The notes: generated by a model from the letters alone, not told the origin. A stretch of 64,000 nucleotides of DNA from Phenylobacterium haematophilum (GCF_014196295.1 NZ_JACIDK010000003.1:248001-312000), one strand, 5' to 3'. Positions 47,198 through 61,008 are shown, counted from the stretch's first letter. Program-made: numbers and translations.

Positions 47198-48142
47198 TCA
47201 ACCGGTGATCCGGTATCGGCCCGTGCCGTCGGGGCAGACCCGGACGTAGCGCTGCTCGCTGCTGGAGACCTGGGCTGGGGCCAGGCGGCACTGCATGCGG
47301 TCGTAGTCGTTGTAGCCGTACTGGCCTGACCGGCGGGAGCGGTCGAAGTCGCTCTCTCGATACGGGATGGTCTGGTCGTAGCTGTAGTAGTAGCCGCGCT
47401 CGTCGCACTTGGCCGAGGCGCGGCCGACCCCGAGGCCGATGCCGCCGCCGACCAGGGCGCCCAGAACCGCGCCTTCGGTCCGCACGCCGCTGGCCGCGAC
47501 GTTGGAGCCGAGCGCACTGCCGAGCAGGGCGCCGATCAGAGCACCGCCGATGGAGCGGTTGGTCTTGCTGTTGGTGCAGGACGGATCGTTGCTGATGTAG
47601 GCGGTGGTCGATGCGTCCTGGGCGTAGCTGTCGGCGCTCCACACCGGGGGAGGGCCATAGGCGCGCTGATAGGCGCCGGCGCCCCAGCGACGATCGTAGT
47701 CGGCCCGCGCGCGGTCGTAGGCGGCCAGGCGCTGTTCGTAGTCGAAGCGGCTCTGGCTGGTGGACGGCGCGCCGGTCGCCGGCTGGTAGCTGGGCGCCCT
47801 CCAGGTGGGGGCCGGGCCGTAGGCGCGGGCATAGGCGCCGTAGCCGTAGCGTCGGTCGTACTGTTCGCGCGAGCGCTCCCAGTTGGCGCGGGCGACCTCG
47901 TAGTCCTGGCGGGACTGTTCGTATGCGGCGCGGTCGGCCTGATAGCGGCTCTGGTCGTACTGGTACTGCGGCGTCGGCCGCGGGTCGGAGTACGGATTGG
48001 CCGCGGGCGGCGGATATTGGTTCTGATACTGACCTTGGTACTGGCCCTGATATTGGCCCTGGTACGGGTACTGGGCGAGGGCGGGCGAGGCGGCGGCCGC
48101 GAGAAGCGCGGCGGCGGCGACGGCGGTTCTGGTGACGTGCAT
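47198..48142 (-). CDS. Secreted glycine-zipper protein with QGQY repeats
   Basis: 314 residues. Signal peptide MHVTRTAVAAAALLAAAASPALA|Q. Residues 25-42 are repeats of YQGQ (YPYQGQYQGQYQGQYQNQY). The centre is rich in Tyr, Arg and Ala with two similar stretches (YGAYARAYGPAPTW and WGAGAYQRAYGPPPVW). A glycine-zipper segment GGALIGALLGSALGSNVA and GAVLGALVGGGIGLGVG follows, a membrane-inserting type, and C-terminal cysteines. Probably outer-membrane or envelope associated. CAGGAG before the ATG fixes the start. Function unknown. Confidence 0.8.
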   Translation of the reverse strand: MHVTRTAVAAAALLAAAASPALAQYPYQGQYQGQYQGQYQNQYPPPAANPYSDPRPTPQYQYDQSRYQADRAAYEQSRQDYEVARANWERSREQYDRRYGYGAYARAYGPAPTWRAPSYQPATGAPSTSQSRFDYEQRLAAYDRARADYDRRWGAGAYQRAYGPPPVWSADSYAQDASTTAYISNDPSCTNSKTNRSIGGALIGALLGSALGSNVAASGVRTEGAVLGALVGGGIGLGVGRASAKCDERGYYYSYDQTIPYRESDFDRSRRSGQYGYNDYDRMQCRLAPAQVSSSEQRYVRVCPDGTGRYRITG

Positions 48143-48311
48143 GGTCGATCTCCTGGACCGCAACAAAACGTGAGCGGGGCAGGGCAGTTGCAGCGGAGCG
48201 GCGGTGGCGGCTTGACGCCGGGGGCCCGATGGCTGTTCCTCGGGGTTGTGAGGCGGGCGCTTCGAGCCTAGTTTCCGCCGCTTCCGCAAACGGAAAGAGA
48301 AGATTCCTCGA

Positions 48312-50349
<2,038 letters not shown>

Positions 50350-50377
50350 CTGCGGCACATCGCAAACGCGCTGGACG

Positions 50378-51385
50378 TCAGACGATGGCTCTGAGCGTCG
50401 CGCCGAGTTCCTCGACGCTGTCCGGGGTGACGGCCCAGGAACACATGAAGCGCACGGAGCCGTCGAGGAAGCGATAGGCGAACCAGCCTGCGGCGTGGAG
50501 GCGGCCGAGCGTCGCATCGTCCATGTCGACGAAGACGGCGTTGGCCTCGACGGGATGGCGCAGCGGGAAGGGCGAGAGTTCGGCCAGCCGTCGGGCCATG
50601 GCGTTGGCGTGGGCGGCGCGGGCGACGAAGGCGCCGCTTTCCAGCATGCCGATGAACGGCGCGGCGTAGAAGCGGCCCTTGGACGGCAATTGGCCCGACT
50701 GCTTCAACCTGGCGTCAAAGCGCCGGGCGAGGGCGCGGTCGAAGATCACCACCGCCTCGGTGGCGGTCATGCCGGCCTTGGTCCCGCCGACCACCAGGAT
50801 GTCGACCCCGAGCGAGCCGATCGCCTTGAGGTCGAAGCCGGCGGCCGCGGCGTTGGCCAGCCGCGCGCCGTCGAGGTGGACGCCGAGTCCCTTGGCCTTG
50901 GCAGGGGCGGTGAGGGCGGCGAGCTCCTCGACCGAATAGACCGTGCCGTACTCGGTGGCGTTGGTCAGCGAGAGGGCGACGGGGAACTGGCGGTGAGCCA
51001 CGTCGGGCCGAGTCAGCTGCGCGGCGAGGGCGGCCGGGTCGATGCGGCCCGAGGCGCCGGGCAGACCGACCAGGCCGAGCCCGTGGCCGAAGAAGCCGGG
51101 AGCGCCGGTCTCGTCGGTGCAGACGTGGGCGTGCTCGTGGGCCAGCACCGCTTCGAACGGGCGGCAGAGCGCGGCTAGGGCGATGGCGTTGGCGGCGGTG
51201 CCGGAGGCGACGAAGCGGACCTCGGCGTCGGCGTCGAGCAGGGCGCGGACGGCGTCGGCCGCGCGCGCGCTGACGGCGTCAGTTCCGTAGCCGGAGGTGA
51301 AACCGGTGTTGGCGGCGACGAGCGCCTCGATCGCTTCAGGCGCGGCGGGGGCGGTGTTGTCGGAGGCGAAATCGTAGCGGGCCAT
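50378..51385 (-). CDS. Low-specificity threonine aldolase
   Basis: 335 residues, fold type I PLP enzyme. PLP Lys203 in VGGTKAGM, with HLDGARLANAA before it. Splits threonine or allo-threonine into glycine and acetaldehyde; other beta-hydroxy amino acids are possible. Convergent to the nitronate monooxygenase, 28 bases apart. Confidence 0.92.
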   Translation of the reverse strand: MARYDFASDNTAPAAPEAIEALVAANTGFTSGYGTDAVSARAADAVRALLDADAEVRFVASGTAANAIALAALCRPFEAVLAHEHAHVCTDETGAPGFFGHGLGLVGLPGASGRIDPAALAAQLTRPDVAHRQFPVALSLTNATEYGTVYSVEELAALTAPAKAKGLGVHLDGARLANAAAAGFDLKAIGSLGVDILVVGGTKAGMTATEAVVIFDRALARRFDARLKQSGQLPSKGRFYAAPFIGMLESGAFVARAAHANAMARRLAELSPFPLRHPVEANAVFVDMDDATLGRLHAAGWFAYRFLDGSVRFMCSWAVTPDSVEELGATLRAIV

Positions 51386-51484
51386 GAACGACTTGGTAGC
51401 GCGGCCCCACGCGACGGCGAAAGCGGGCGTTTTCTGTTTTTTTCATAGACGTCCGGCATGGTGCCGCCAGGGGGAGCGTAGCGT

Positions 51485-53793
<2,309 letters not shown>

Positions 53794-53797
<4 letters not shown>

Positions 53798-54936
53798 GCC
53801 TCCCGGCCCCAGGCCTGGACATCGGCGACGAAGAGGTCGGGCTCCTCCATGGCGGCGAAATGGCCGCCGCGCGGCTGGTCGCTCCAGCGGACGATATTGT
53901 AAGCGCGCTCGGCCCAGCCGCGCGGCGGGGCGGTGTAGAGCGGTTCGCCCGGGAAGTTGGCGAAGGCGGTCGGGGTCTCGCAGCGCTGGCCTTCGGCGAG
54001 GGCCACGCCGCCCTCTTCGAGGAAGCCGCGATAGTACCAGGCCCCCGTCGTGAAGCTGCCGGTCATCACGTAGAGCATGATGTTGGTCAGCAGCTTGTCC
54101 TTGGGGTGGACCACGTCGAAGGGCTTTTCGCGCAGGTCCGACCAGTCGTGAAACCGCTCGGCGATCCAGGCGGCCTGGCCGACCGGGTTGCCCGCCCCCA
54201 TCCAGGCCAGCGACTGCGGCTTGGAGGCCTGGAGCCGGAAGTAGGCGCCCATCAGCTCCATCATCTGGCCCTGGCGGGTCAGCCAGGCGACCTCGGCCTC
54301 GTCCTTGGGCCCGCCGAACGGGCGCAGGGCCATCATGTTGAGGTGGATGGCGCGGACGTGGGCGCCGTGTTCGTGGCCGAGCCAGGAGGTGACCATTGCC
54401 CCCCAGTCGCCGCCCTGGGCGAGGTAGCGGTCATAGCCGAGCACCTGGGTCATCAGGGTGTTGAACAGCCGGGCGGTTGTGCGCTGGCCGATCGGGCGGA
54501 CCGGCTTGGACGAGAAGCCGAAGCCCGGCAACGACGGGATCACCAGGTCGAAGGCGTCCTTCGCGTCGCCGCCGAAGCGGCTGGGGAAGGCGAGCTTCTC
54601 GATCGAGCCCCAGAACTCATAGTGCGAGCCCGGCCAGCCGTGGGTGAGCAGAAGCGGCCGCTGGCCGCCAGCCTCGCCGACCACGTGCAGGAAATGCAGG
54701 TCGTAGTCTTCGACCCGCGCCGTGAACTGCGGGAAGCGGTTGAGGTCCGCCACGGCCGCGCGCCAGTCATAGGCTCCGGTCCAGTGGGCGCAGAGGTCCT
54801 TGAGATAGGCTCCGTCGCAGCCGTAGGCCCAGCCGTCGGGAACCTCCGGGGCGGGCGGCCAGGGATAGGCGCGGACCAGGTCGAGCACCGTCTGCACGGC
54901 CTGGTCGCTCCATGCGACCTCGAACGGTTGGACCAT
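53794..54936 (-). CDS. Epoxide hydrolase
   Basis: 380 residues. An N-terminal EHN domain (about 3-90) is followed by an alpha/beta-hydrolase. HGWPGS holds the oxyanion region; Asp177 in QGGDWGA is the nucleophile; the catalytic His is in RGGHFAAMEEP (about 362). Hydrates epoxides to diols, as the EHN group does. Contrast with the degenerate hydrolase domains nearby: this one is intact. Confidence 0.93.
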
Positions 54937-55009
54937 CTGACGCTCCCTCTCCCTTATCGTTGATCAGGAAGATGGCGCGGTTGTCGCAAGGGGCGTCAAG
55001 AGGCTGCGA

Positions 55010-56002
55010 TCAGCGCCGGGCCTTGCGCAGTTCATCGACCGCGACCTGGTTCTGAAGCGCCAAGGCTTGGAGCGCCAGCCGGGTGTAGGCCTCCGGATCG
55101 ACTTCGAACCGGCCGATGGCTTGGGCCTGGCTGACATAGCCGAGCCGGCTTTCCCAGGTATCCACCGACTGTCCGCCTGTGGAGGTGGAACGGGCCGGGC
55201 CGCGGTCGCCCTGGACCAGGCCGAACTCGCCCGGCGCTTCCAGAGAGCCGTCGACCTTGTACTCGAAGAATCCGCCGTGCTGGCCGACGCGAACGCGCCA
55301 GGGTTCCATCGAGAAGCCTCCGATCACAGGACCTCCGTGCACCATCGGCCGGTAGGAGGCCTGGGCGCCGCGGGCGAGGATGGCCATCGGACCGCCTCCG
55401 GACGCCTGAACATAGGCGTAGTTCACGGTGAAGCGTGGGGCGACCATGGTGGCGTCGAGGTCGCGGGTCATGGCCCGCACAGCGCCAAGGTTGACGGGCA
55501 TGGCGCTCTCCGGCCACGAGCCGAGCCCGGTCGGATGAACCAGGGCGTAGGACTGGCGGGCGCCGAGGTTGCTCATGGTCTGAATTTCGATTTGACCCGC
55601 GCCCGCCTTGAGCTGGCCTGCTCCGGGCGTGGCTCGCCAGGCGTCGGGCGTGATCACTGTAAAGCCGGCGGCGGTGAGGCGCTCGACGAAGTCGGCATAG
55701 GCACGGTCCGTGATGGCCTGGATCAGCTCGGGCTCGGCCCCGCTCAGCACCGTCTCGGCGGTGGCGCGGGTGTCGGTGGTGCTGGCCGTCGCACGGGCGC
55801 TGACCATGAACGAGACACGGTAAGACGGCACGAAGATGCTGGCGCGCACCTTGTCGCCGGCCAGGACGTTGCGGGTGAATTTTTGCGGCGGGGCCGAGGG
55901 CAGCTCGATCGGCGCGTCGAGGGCGGCAGGCCGCTCAAGGCCGCGCGCCTCGCCCGTGGTCAAGGCCAACGCCGCCGTCGCACACGCTAACAGTCTGAAC
56001 AT
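55010..56002 (-). CDS. Secreted protein of unknown family (module copy B)
   Basis: 330 residues starting MFRLLACATAALALTTGEARG, a Sec signal. It resembles the 34241-35224 product in length, in ITDRAYADFVERLTAAGF and in a C-terminal helix (FEVDPEAYTRLALQALALQ). The middle has long beta-like stretches (SYRVSFMVSARATASTTDT, FTVNYAYVQASGGG). Family not recognised. GGGGGAG lies nine bases before the start. It lies 78 bases downstream of the fusion regulator on the same strand. Confidence 0.7.
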   Translation of the reverse strand: MFRLLACATAALALTTGEARGLERPAALDAPIELPSAPPQKFTRNVLAGDKVRASIFVPSYRVSFMVSARATASTTDTRATAETVLSGAEPELIQAITDRAYADFVERLTAAGFTVITPDAWRATPGAGQLKAGAGQIEIQTMSNLGARQSYALVHPTGLGSWPESAMPVNLGAVRAMTRDLDATMVAPRFTVNYAYVQASGGGPMAILARGAQASYRPMVHGGPVIGGFSMEPWRVRVGQHGGFFEYKVDGSLEAPGEFGLVQGDRGPARSTSTGGQSVDTWESRLGYVSQAQAIGRFEVDPEAYTRLALQALALQNQVAVDELRKARR

Positions 56003-56080
56003 CTCAAGGCTCCCCCCATAGGTCGGAACCGAGGATTTCACGCGTACGGCGCGGCTCGCATCCCCGCTTTGGATACCTCC

Positions 56081-57856
56081 TCAGAGCAGGGCGGCGATCT
56101 CGTGGGCGTGGGTGTCCTGCAGGAAGCGCCCGGCCTCGGCGAAGCGGACGTGGCGCAGGCCGGGCAGGGCGCGCCAGGGATCGTCCTGAGCCGCGCCCCA
56201 CAGCGGATCGGCGCCGCCGGTCACGACCGTCCAGGGCGCGCCGCCGGCGAGAAGCGGAGGGCGCCAGACCGGATAGGCGGTCTGTTCGGCGGCCAGCCCT
56301 GCGGCTGTGCGCGCGCCGCAGGTCAGAAGTTCGGCCACCGCCGCATGGCGCCAGACCGGATCCTCGATGAGGGCCGCGTCGGCGGGATGGGCGCCGAACA
56401 GGCGCCGGATCAGCGTCTCGGTCAGCCGCACGCCGGCCTTGCGGCGCAACAAGGCGTAGGTCGAGATGATCGCGCCTGGATGTTGCGCGCCGAGGCGGAT
56501 CCATCCGTCGATGAGCTGCAGACCGGGAAGGGGCGCTTGGGGCGGGCGCGGTGAAATCAGCACTCCGGCCTGCACGCGGCCAGGATGGAGCGCGGCGAAG
56601 GCGAGCGCCGCCGGCGCGCCGCCGTCCCTGGCCAGCAGCCGCACGCGCTCGATGCCCAGTGCGTCGAGCAGCGCCGCCATGTCCGCGGCCGCGGCGACGA
56701 ACGGATCGCCGGCGGCGGGGTCGGTAAGGCCGAAACCTGGCCGGTCGACGCCCAGAGGCCGATAGCCGTGGGCCTGGAGCGCCGTGCACAGGCGGGTCGC
56801 CACGCGGCGCGATCCCATGCCGCCATGCACGAACAGCACCGGTTCGCCGTCCGGGGAGCCGAAGTCGGCGGCGGCGATCTGGCGCCTGGCCAGGTGAAAG
56901 ATCCGGGTGGCGCCGAGCAACCCCTCGCGATCGGAAGGGGCTGTCTCGTCGGCCTCGGCGAACGCCACCAGGGCGCGGGCTTCAGCCAGGAAGCGCGGCA
57001 GCTCGGCCAAGCGCGTCTGGCCGGCCTTGGCGAGGACGCCCCGCGCCTGGTCGCGGACCGTATGGGCGCTGAGGCCCAGCGCGGCGGCGGCCTGCGGCAG
57101 CGACGCGCCTTCGGCCAGAAGGTGGCTGAGCCGCATCTGTGCGGGCGTGGCGCGCAGGGCTTGCTTCAACCCGACGTCGCGCGCCCAGTCGCAGACGCTT
57201 TCGTCGGCCAGCAGGCGCGTCAGCCGCGCGAACAACGCCCCGCGTCGATCGGTTCCGGTGCTCTTCAGCAACCGCCGAACGCGCTTGCGGATCGCGGCCT
57301 CCGAAAGCGCCAGCCGCTGGGCGATGGCGGCGAGGTCGTCGGCCTGCATCAGTTGGTCCAGAAGGTCGCGCTCGGACCGGGTCAGGCGGTAGACGCGCGC
57401 GGCGAAGTCAGCGAAGCCGGGCATACGGCTCGGCGCGAACACCATGGCCACAAGGGCGCTGTCGGACGACGCCTTGGCGAGCGCGCCAACGACGGGCCAC
57501 GCGGCCGCATGACGTCGCGCCGCCAGCGCCGCCAACACGGCCTGGCCGCGGCGGTCCTGGAGGACGACGTAGGTGCGTCCGGACCGGGCGGCGCGAGCGG
57601 CCGCGGGCGAAATCGCCGGCGCGTGTGGGCCGAAGATGTTAGTCCAGCCGCCGCCCGCCCAGTCGAGCTTTCCGCCGTGGAGAACGGCTGCGGCGAAGCC
57701 CCAATCCGGGGCGGCCGGCCGGCAGGCGAAGGGTTCGTTCTCCGCGTCGCGCAAGCCGTCCAACTGCGGCGGCCGGTCGCTGGCGACGTCGCGCTCCAGC
57801 TCCGCCCAGAGCGCGAAGAACCGATCGGCCTCGAACTCGCGCGCGGGCGGCTCCAA
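56081..57856 (-). CDS. Tandem LuxR-like HTH / degenerate alpha/beta-hydrolase fusion (module copy B)
   Basis: 591 residues. Layout as in copy A: sensor-like N-terminus (about 1-150), HTH one (about 157-215, LTRSERDLLDQLM ... LSEAAIRKRVRRLLKSTG), HTH two (about 235-290, TPAQMRLSHLLAEG ... LSAHTVRDQARGVLAKAG), hydrolase fold (about 325-591). Oxyanion HGGMGSR and DRPGFGLTD are shared with copy A. Nucleophile elbow is LLARDGG (Asp411 for Ser), acid Asp550 (GGADPLWG) is kept, and the His position in EAGRFLQ is Arg577. A TTG start is used, with GGAGAG before it; it begins one base after the tetR stop, so it is probably co-transcribed with tetR and the secreted protein gene. Confidence 0.75.
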   Translation of the reverse strand: MEPPAREFEADRFFALWAELERDVASDRPPQLDGLRDAENEPFACRPAAPDWGFAAAVLHGGKLDWAGGGWTNIFGPHAPAISPAAARAARSGRTYVVLQDRRGQAVLAALAARRHAAAWPVVGALAKASSDSALVAMVFAPSRMPGFADFAARVYRLTRSERDLLDQLMQADDLAAIAQRLALSEAAIRKRVRRLLKSTGTDRRGALFARLTRLLADESVCDWARDVGLKQALRATPAQMRLSHLLAEGASLPQAAAALGLSAHTVRDQARGVLAKAGQTRLAELPRFLAEARALVAFAEADETAPSDREGLLGATRIFHLARRQIAAADFGSPDGEPVLFVHGGMGSRRVATRLCTALQAHGYRPLGVDRPGFGLTDPAAGDPFVAAAADMAALLDALGIERVRLLARDGGAPAALAFAALHPGRVQAGVLISPRPPQAPLPGLQLIDGWIRLGAQHPGAIISTYALLRRKAGVRLTETLIRRLFGAHPADAALIEDPVWRHAAVAELLTCGARTAAGLAAEQTAYPVWRPPLLAGGAPWTVVTGGADPLWGAAQDDPWRALPGLRHVRFAEAGRFLQDTHAHEIAALL

Positions 57857-57857
57857 G

Positions 57858-58460
57858 TCAGCTCTCCGGGCGCAGGCCTTTGGCCAGGGCGTGGCCGAGC
57901 TGGCGGTTGAGGATGCGTGCCATGCCCTTGGGCAGCTTGCCGGCTAGTTCGAGAGTCACCGCGCCGTGGGTGGCGGCCCAGAACATGCGGCCGATCTCCT
58001 CGGGGTCGCCTTCCATGACGCCGGCCTCGACTAGGCCCTTGATGTAGGCCGACTGCATGGCGTTGGCGCGGGCGGCGGCGGCGACGAGCTCGGGGTAGTC
58101 CTTCTCGTGCGGCTGGTTGAGGTCGAACATCAGCTTGTAGGTCTGCGGATGTTCGAAGGCGAAGTTCAGATAGGCCTCGCCGACCGCCGAGCTCTTGGCC
58201 TTGGCGCTGCCCTGGGTGTTCGAGAGCGCGCTCTCCAGGGCCTCGGCGAAGCGGTTGAAGCCGTTGGTGCGCACCGCCGCCAGGATGTCTTCCTTGTCGG
58301 TGAAGTAGCGGTAGGGGGTCATAGGGCTGACACCCAGCTCCGCCGCCAGCTGGCGCATGGTCACCGCGTCCGGTCCCTTGTCGGCGAACAGCTTTTCAGC
58401 CGCGTCGCACAGGCGTTCGCGGAAGTCGGCGACATCGGACTCGGAGAGGACGCGGGGCAT
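57858..58460 (-). CDS. TetR-family regulator
   Basis: 200 residues. HTH at about 15-60 (AAEKLFADKGPDAVTMRQL ... VSPMTPYRYFTDKEDIL). The remaining helices form a ligand domain. Divergent from the DUF2855/carotenoid-oxygenase genes with an operator-like dyad in between, and followed by the fusion regulator after one base. Likely repressor of the divergent pair and perhaps of its own operon. Inducer may be an isoprenoid or aromatic compound, which is inference. Confidence 0.9.
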   Translation of the reverse strand: MPRVLSESDVADFRERLCDAAEKLFADKGPDAVTMRQLAAELGVSPMTPYRYFTDKEDILAAVRTNGFNRFAEALESALSNTQGSAKAKSSAVGEAYLNFAFEHPQTYKLMFDLNQPHEKDYPELVAAAARANAMQSAYIKGLVEAGVMEGDPEEIGRMFWAATHGAVTLELAGKLPKGMARILNRQLGHALAKGLRPES

Positions 58461-58503
58461 CGGTAAACTCGACCCAAAGAAAGTGCTTGTCCTGGGTTAG
58501 CTC

Positions 58504-58527
58504 TTACGTAATAAATTTACAACGTAA
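58504..58527. promoter_or_regulatory. Operator-like dyad between tetR and DUF2855
   Basis: TTACGT at 58504-58509 and ACGTAA at 58522-58527 are exact inverted copies with an AT-rich 12-base centre. It sits in the divergent 82-bp gap, where one TetR dimer could cover both promoters. Confidence 0.6.
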
Positions 58528-58542
58528 AAAGGCGAGGAAGCG

Positions 58543-59592
58543 ATGTCGGACTGGGATGTGCTCGTCGCGAAGGACGATCTGCGCAAAATCGAAGTGCGGG
58601 AGGCCGCGCCGCGAGCGCCCCTGGCCGACGGCGAGGTCCGGCTGGAGGTCGAGCGCTTTTCGCTGACCGCCAACAACATCACCTACGGCCTGATCGGCGA
58701 GGCCTTCGGCTACTGGAAGTTCTTCCCGGCCGGCGAAGGGCTGGGCCGGATCCCGGTCTGGGGCTTTGCGAAGGTGGTGGAGTCCAATGCCGCCGACGCG
58801 CCGGTCGGCCTGCGGGTGTTCGGCTATCTGCCGATGTCGAGCAGTTTCGTCGCGAGGCTGGCGCGCAAGGGCGGCGGCTATGTCGACACCTCGGCGCACC
58901 GGGCCGAGCTGCCGCCGACCTACAACGCCTATGCCGAAGCGCCGCAGGACGCGATGGACGATCACCGGGCGCTGCTGCGGCCGCTGTTCATGACCTCGTG
59001 GCTGCTGGACGACTTCCTGTCGGAAGACGGCGCGTTGAAGACCCTGGTGCTGTCGAGCGCCTCGAGCAAGACGGCGATGGGCCTGGCCTGGTTCGCGCGG
59101 CGGCGCGGGATGCCGGTGGCGGGGCTGACCTCGCCGGGCAATGCGCAGACGCTGGCGGGGCTGGGTCTCTACGACCGCATCGTTCCGTATGACGAGGCGG
59201 GATCGCTGAAGGTCGAGGGGCCGGCGGTCTATGTCGATTTCGCCGGCGACGCGCGGGTCAATGAGACAGTCCACGCGGCCCTGGGCGGCGACCTGGCGCG
59301 CAGCATCATCGTCGGCGGGACGCACTGGAGCGGCGATCGCGCGCCGCGCGCTCTGGCCGGGCCGCAGCCGGTGCTGTTCTTCGCCCCCGACCAGATCCGC
59401 AAGCGGGCGGCCGAGTGGCCCCAGCAGGAGCTGGATGCGCGGTTCACGGCGGCGCTGGGCGAGTTCGTGGCCGACGCCGGCTGGCTGAAGCTGAAGCAAT
59501 CGACGGGTCCCGAGGGGCTTCTGGCCGCCTATCGCGAGGTGCTGGAAGGCCGCGCGCGGCCCGACGAAGGACACATCATTCGACCGGTCTGA
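58543..59592 (+). CDS. DUF2855 (MDR-like oxidoreductase) protein
   Basis: 349 residues. Overall pattern of the medium-chain dehydrogenase superfamily: an N-terminal GroES-like part (FSLTANNITYGLIGEAFGYW) and a Rossmann-like half (LVLSSASSKTAMGLAWFARR). DUF2855 function is unknown. Encoded directly before the carotenoid oxygenase, 24 bases apart, so likely an enzyme of the same pathway, perhaps reducing an aldehyde product. GGCGAGGAAG precedes the ATG. Confidence 0.88.
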   Translation: MSDWDVLVAKDDLRKIEVREAAPRAPLADGEVRLEVERFSLTANNITYGLIGEAFGYWKFFPAGEGLGRIPVWGFAKVVESNAADAPVGLRVFGYLPMSSSFVARLARKGGGYVDTSAHRAELPPTYNAYAEAPQDAMDDHRALLRPLFMTSWLLDDFLSEDGALKTLVLSSASSKTAMGLAWFARRRGMPVAGLTSPGNAQTLAGLGLYDRIVPYDEAGSLKVEGPAVYVDFAGDARVNETVHAALGGDLARSIIVGGTHWSGDRAPRALAGPQPVLFFAPDQIRKRAAEWPQQELDARFTAALGEFVADAGWLKLKQSTGPEGLLAAYREVLEGRARPDEGHIIRPV

Positions 59593-59616
59593 AGCCGGCC
59601 TAAGAGGAGGAAGACC

Positions 59617-61008
59617 ATGGACGGCGATGTTCGCATCAACCCCTACCTGTCCGGTAACTTCGCGCCGGTCCGCAGCGAGGACGACTACGAGCTGACGGTG
59701 ACCGGGGAGATCCCCAAGGGCCTGCGCGGCACCCTCTATCGCACCGGCCCCAATCCGCAGTTCGAGCCGCGCGGCGAGTACCACTGGTTCTCAGGCGACG
59801 GCATGATCCACGCCTTCCATGTCGAGGACGGCAAGGTCAGCTACCGCAACCGCTATGTGCGCACGCCGAAATGGGAGGCCGAGAACGCGGCCGGCCGGGC
59901 GCTGTGGGGCGCGTTCGGCAATCCAGCGACGACCGATCCCAGCGTGTTGGGTAAGGACAGCGGCGGGGTGGCCAACACCAACATCGTCTTCCATGCCGGC
60001 AAGCTGCTGGCGCTGGAGGAGGGACATTTGCCCTTCGAGATGCAGCCGCGGACGCTGGAGTCCAAGGGCCCGGTCGAACAGTACAGGGGGCGCGTCACCG
60101 CCCACCCGAAGATCGATCCGAAGACCGGCGAGATGGTCTGGTTCGGCTATGGGATCGGACCGATGCCGTTCGGCACGGGGATCAGCTACGGCGTCACCGA
60201 CGCGACCGGCAAGGTCGTGCGGCGCGACGACTTCGAGGCGCCCTATTCGTCTATGATCCACGACTTCCTGGTCACCGACAATTACGTGCTGTTCCCGGTG
60301 CTGCCGCTGACCGGCAGCCTGCAGCGGGCGATGAGCGGTCTGCCGGCCTTCGCCTGGGAGCCCGACAAGGGCAGCCACGTGGCGGTGATGCGCCGCGACG
60401 CCGACGTCTCGACCATCCGCTGGTTCAACGCCCCGCCGTCGTACGTCTTCCACCCGATGAACGCCTGGGAACAGGACGGCAAGATCATCGCCGACGTGTT
60501 CCGCTATGACAGCGCGCCGCTTTTCCCGAACGCCGACGGATCGCCGGGCGCCAAGGCTGCGGCCCGGCTGGTGCGCTGGACCTTCGACCTGAACGGCGAC
60601 TCGGACGCCATCAGGGAAGAGGCGATCGACGACCTGGACGGCGAGTTCCCGCGCTTCGACGAACGTCACGCGGGCCTGGCCTATCGTCACGGCTGGTATG
60701 CAGCCGACCCGTCGGGCGCCAAGACCATCAAGCAGACGGCGATCGCGCACCTGGACCTGAAGACCGGCAAGCGCCAGGTCTATGAGCTGAGCGGCGGCGA
60801 CATGACGTCGGAGCCGGTGTTCACGCCGCGCTCGGACAGCGCCGACGAGGGCGACGGCTGGGTGACGGCGGTGGTCTGGCGGGCGGCCGAGAACCGCAGC
60901 GACTTCCTGGTCTTCGACGCCCAGGACATCGCCAAGGGCCCGATCGGAACCGCGCACCTGCCGCGCCGCGTGCCGTTCGGGTTCCACGGGAACTGGGTGG
61001 CCGAGTAG
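59617..61008 (+). CDS. Carotenoid cleavage oxygenase (RPE65 family)
   Basis: 463 residues, seven-bladed propeller enzyme. The four iron-binding histidines are His163 (TAHPKID), His215 (MIHDFLVT), His279 (VFHPMNAW) and His457 (GFHGNW). It cleaves a C=C bond of carotenoids, apocarotenoids or stilbene-like compounds. The neighbour DUF2855 and divergent TetR suggest an inducible catabolic unit. AAGAGGAGG sits before the ATG. Confidence 0.92.
   Translation: MDGDVRINPYLSGNFAPVRSEDDYELTVTGEIPKGLRGTLYRTGPNPQFEPRGEYHWFSGDGMIHAFHVEDGKVSYRNRYVRTPKWEAENAAGRALWGAFGNPATTDPSVLGKDSGGVANTNIVFHAGKLLALEEGHLPFEMQPRTLESKGPVEQYRGRVTAHPKIDPKTGEMVWFGYGIGPMPFGTGISYGVTDATGKVVRRDDFEAPYSSMIHDFLVTDNYVLFPVLPLTGSLQRAMSGLPAFAWEPDKGSHVAVMRRDADVSTIRWFNAPPSYVFHPMNAWEQDGKIIADVFRYDSAPLFPNADGSPGAKAAARLVRWTFDLNGDSDAIREEAIDDLDGEFPRFDERHAGLAYRHGWYAADPSGAKTIKQTAIAHLDLKTGKRQVYELSGGDMTSEPVFTPRSDSADEGDGWVTAVVWRAAENRSDFLVFDAQDIAKGPIGTAHLPRRVPFGFHGNWVAE

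Noticed and set aside
48008-48070. Tandem 12-base repeat considered as a CRISPR-like or satellite array
   Set aside because: It encodes the YQGQ repeats of a secreted protein; no spacers are present.
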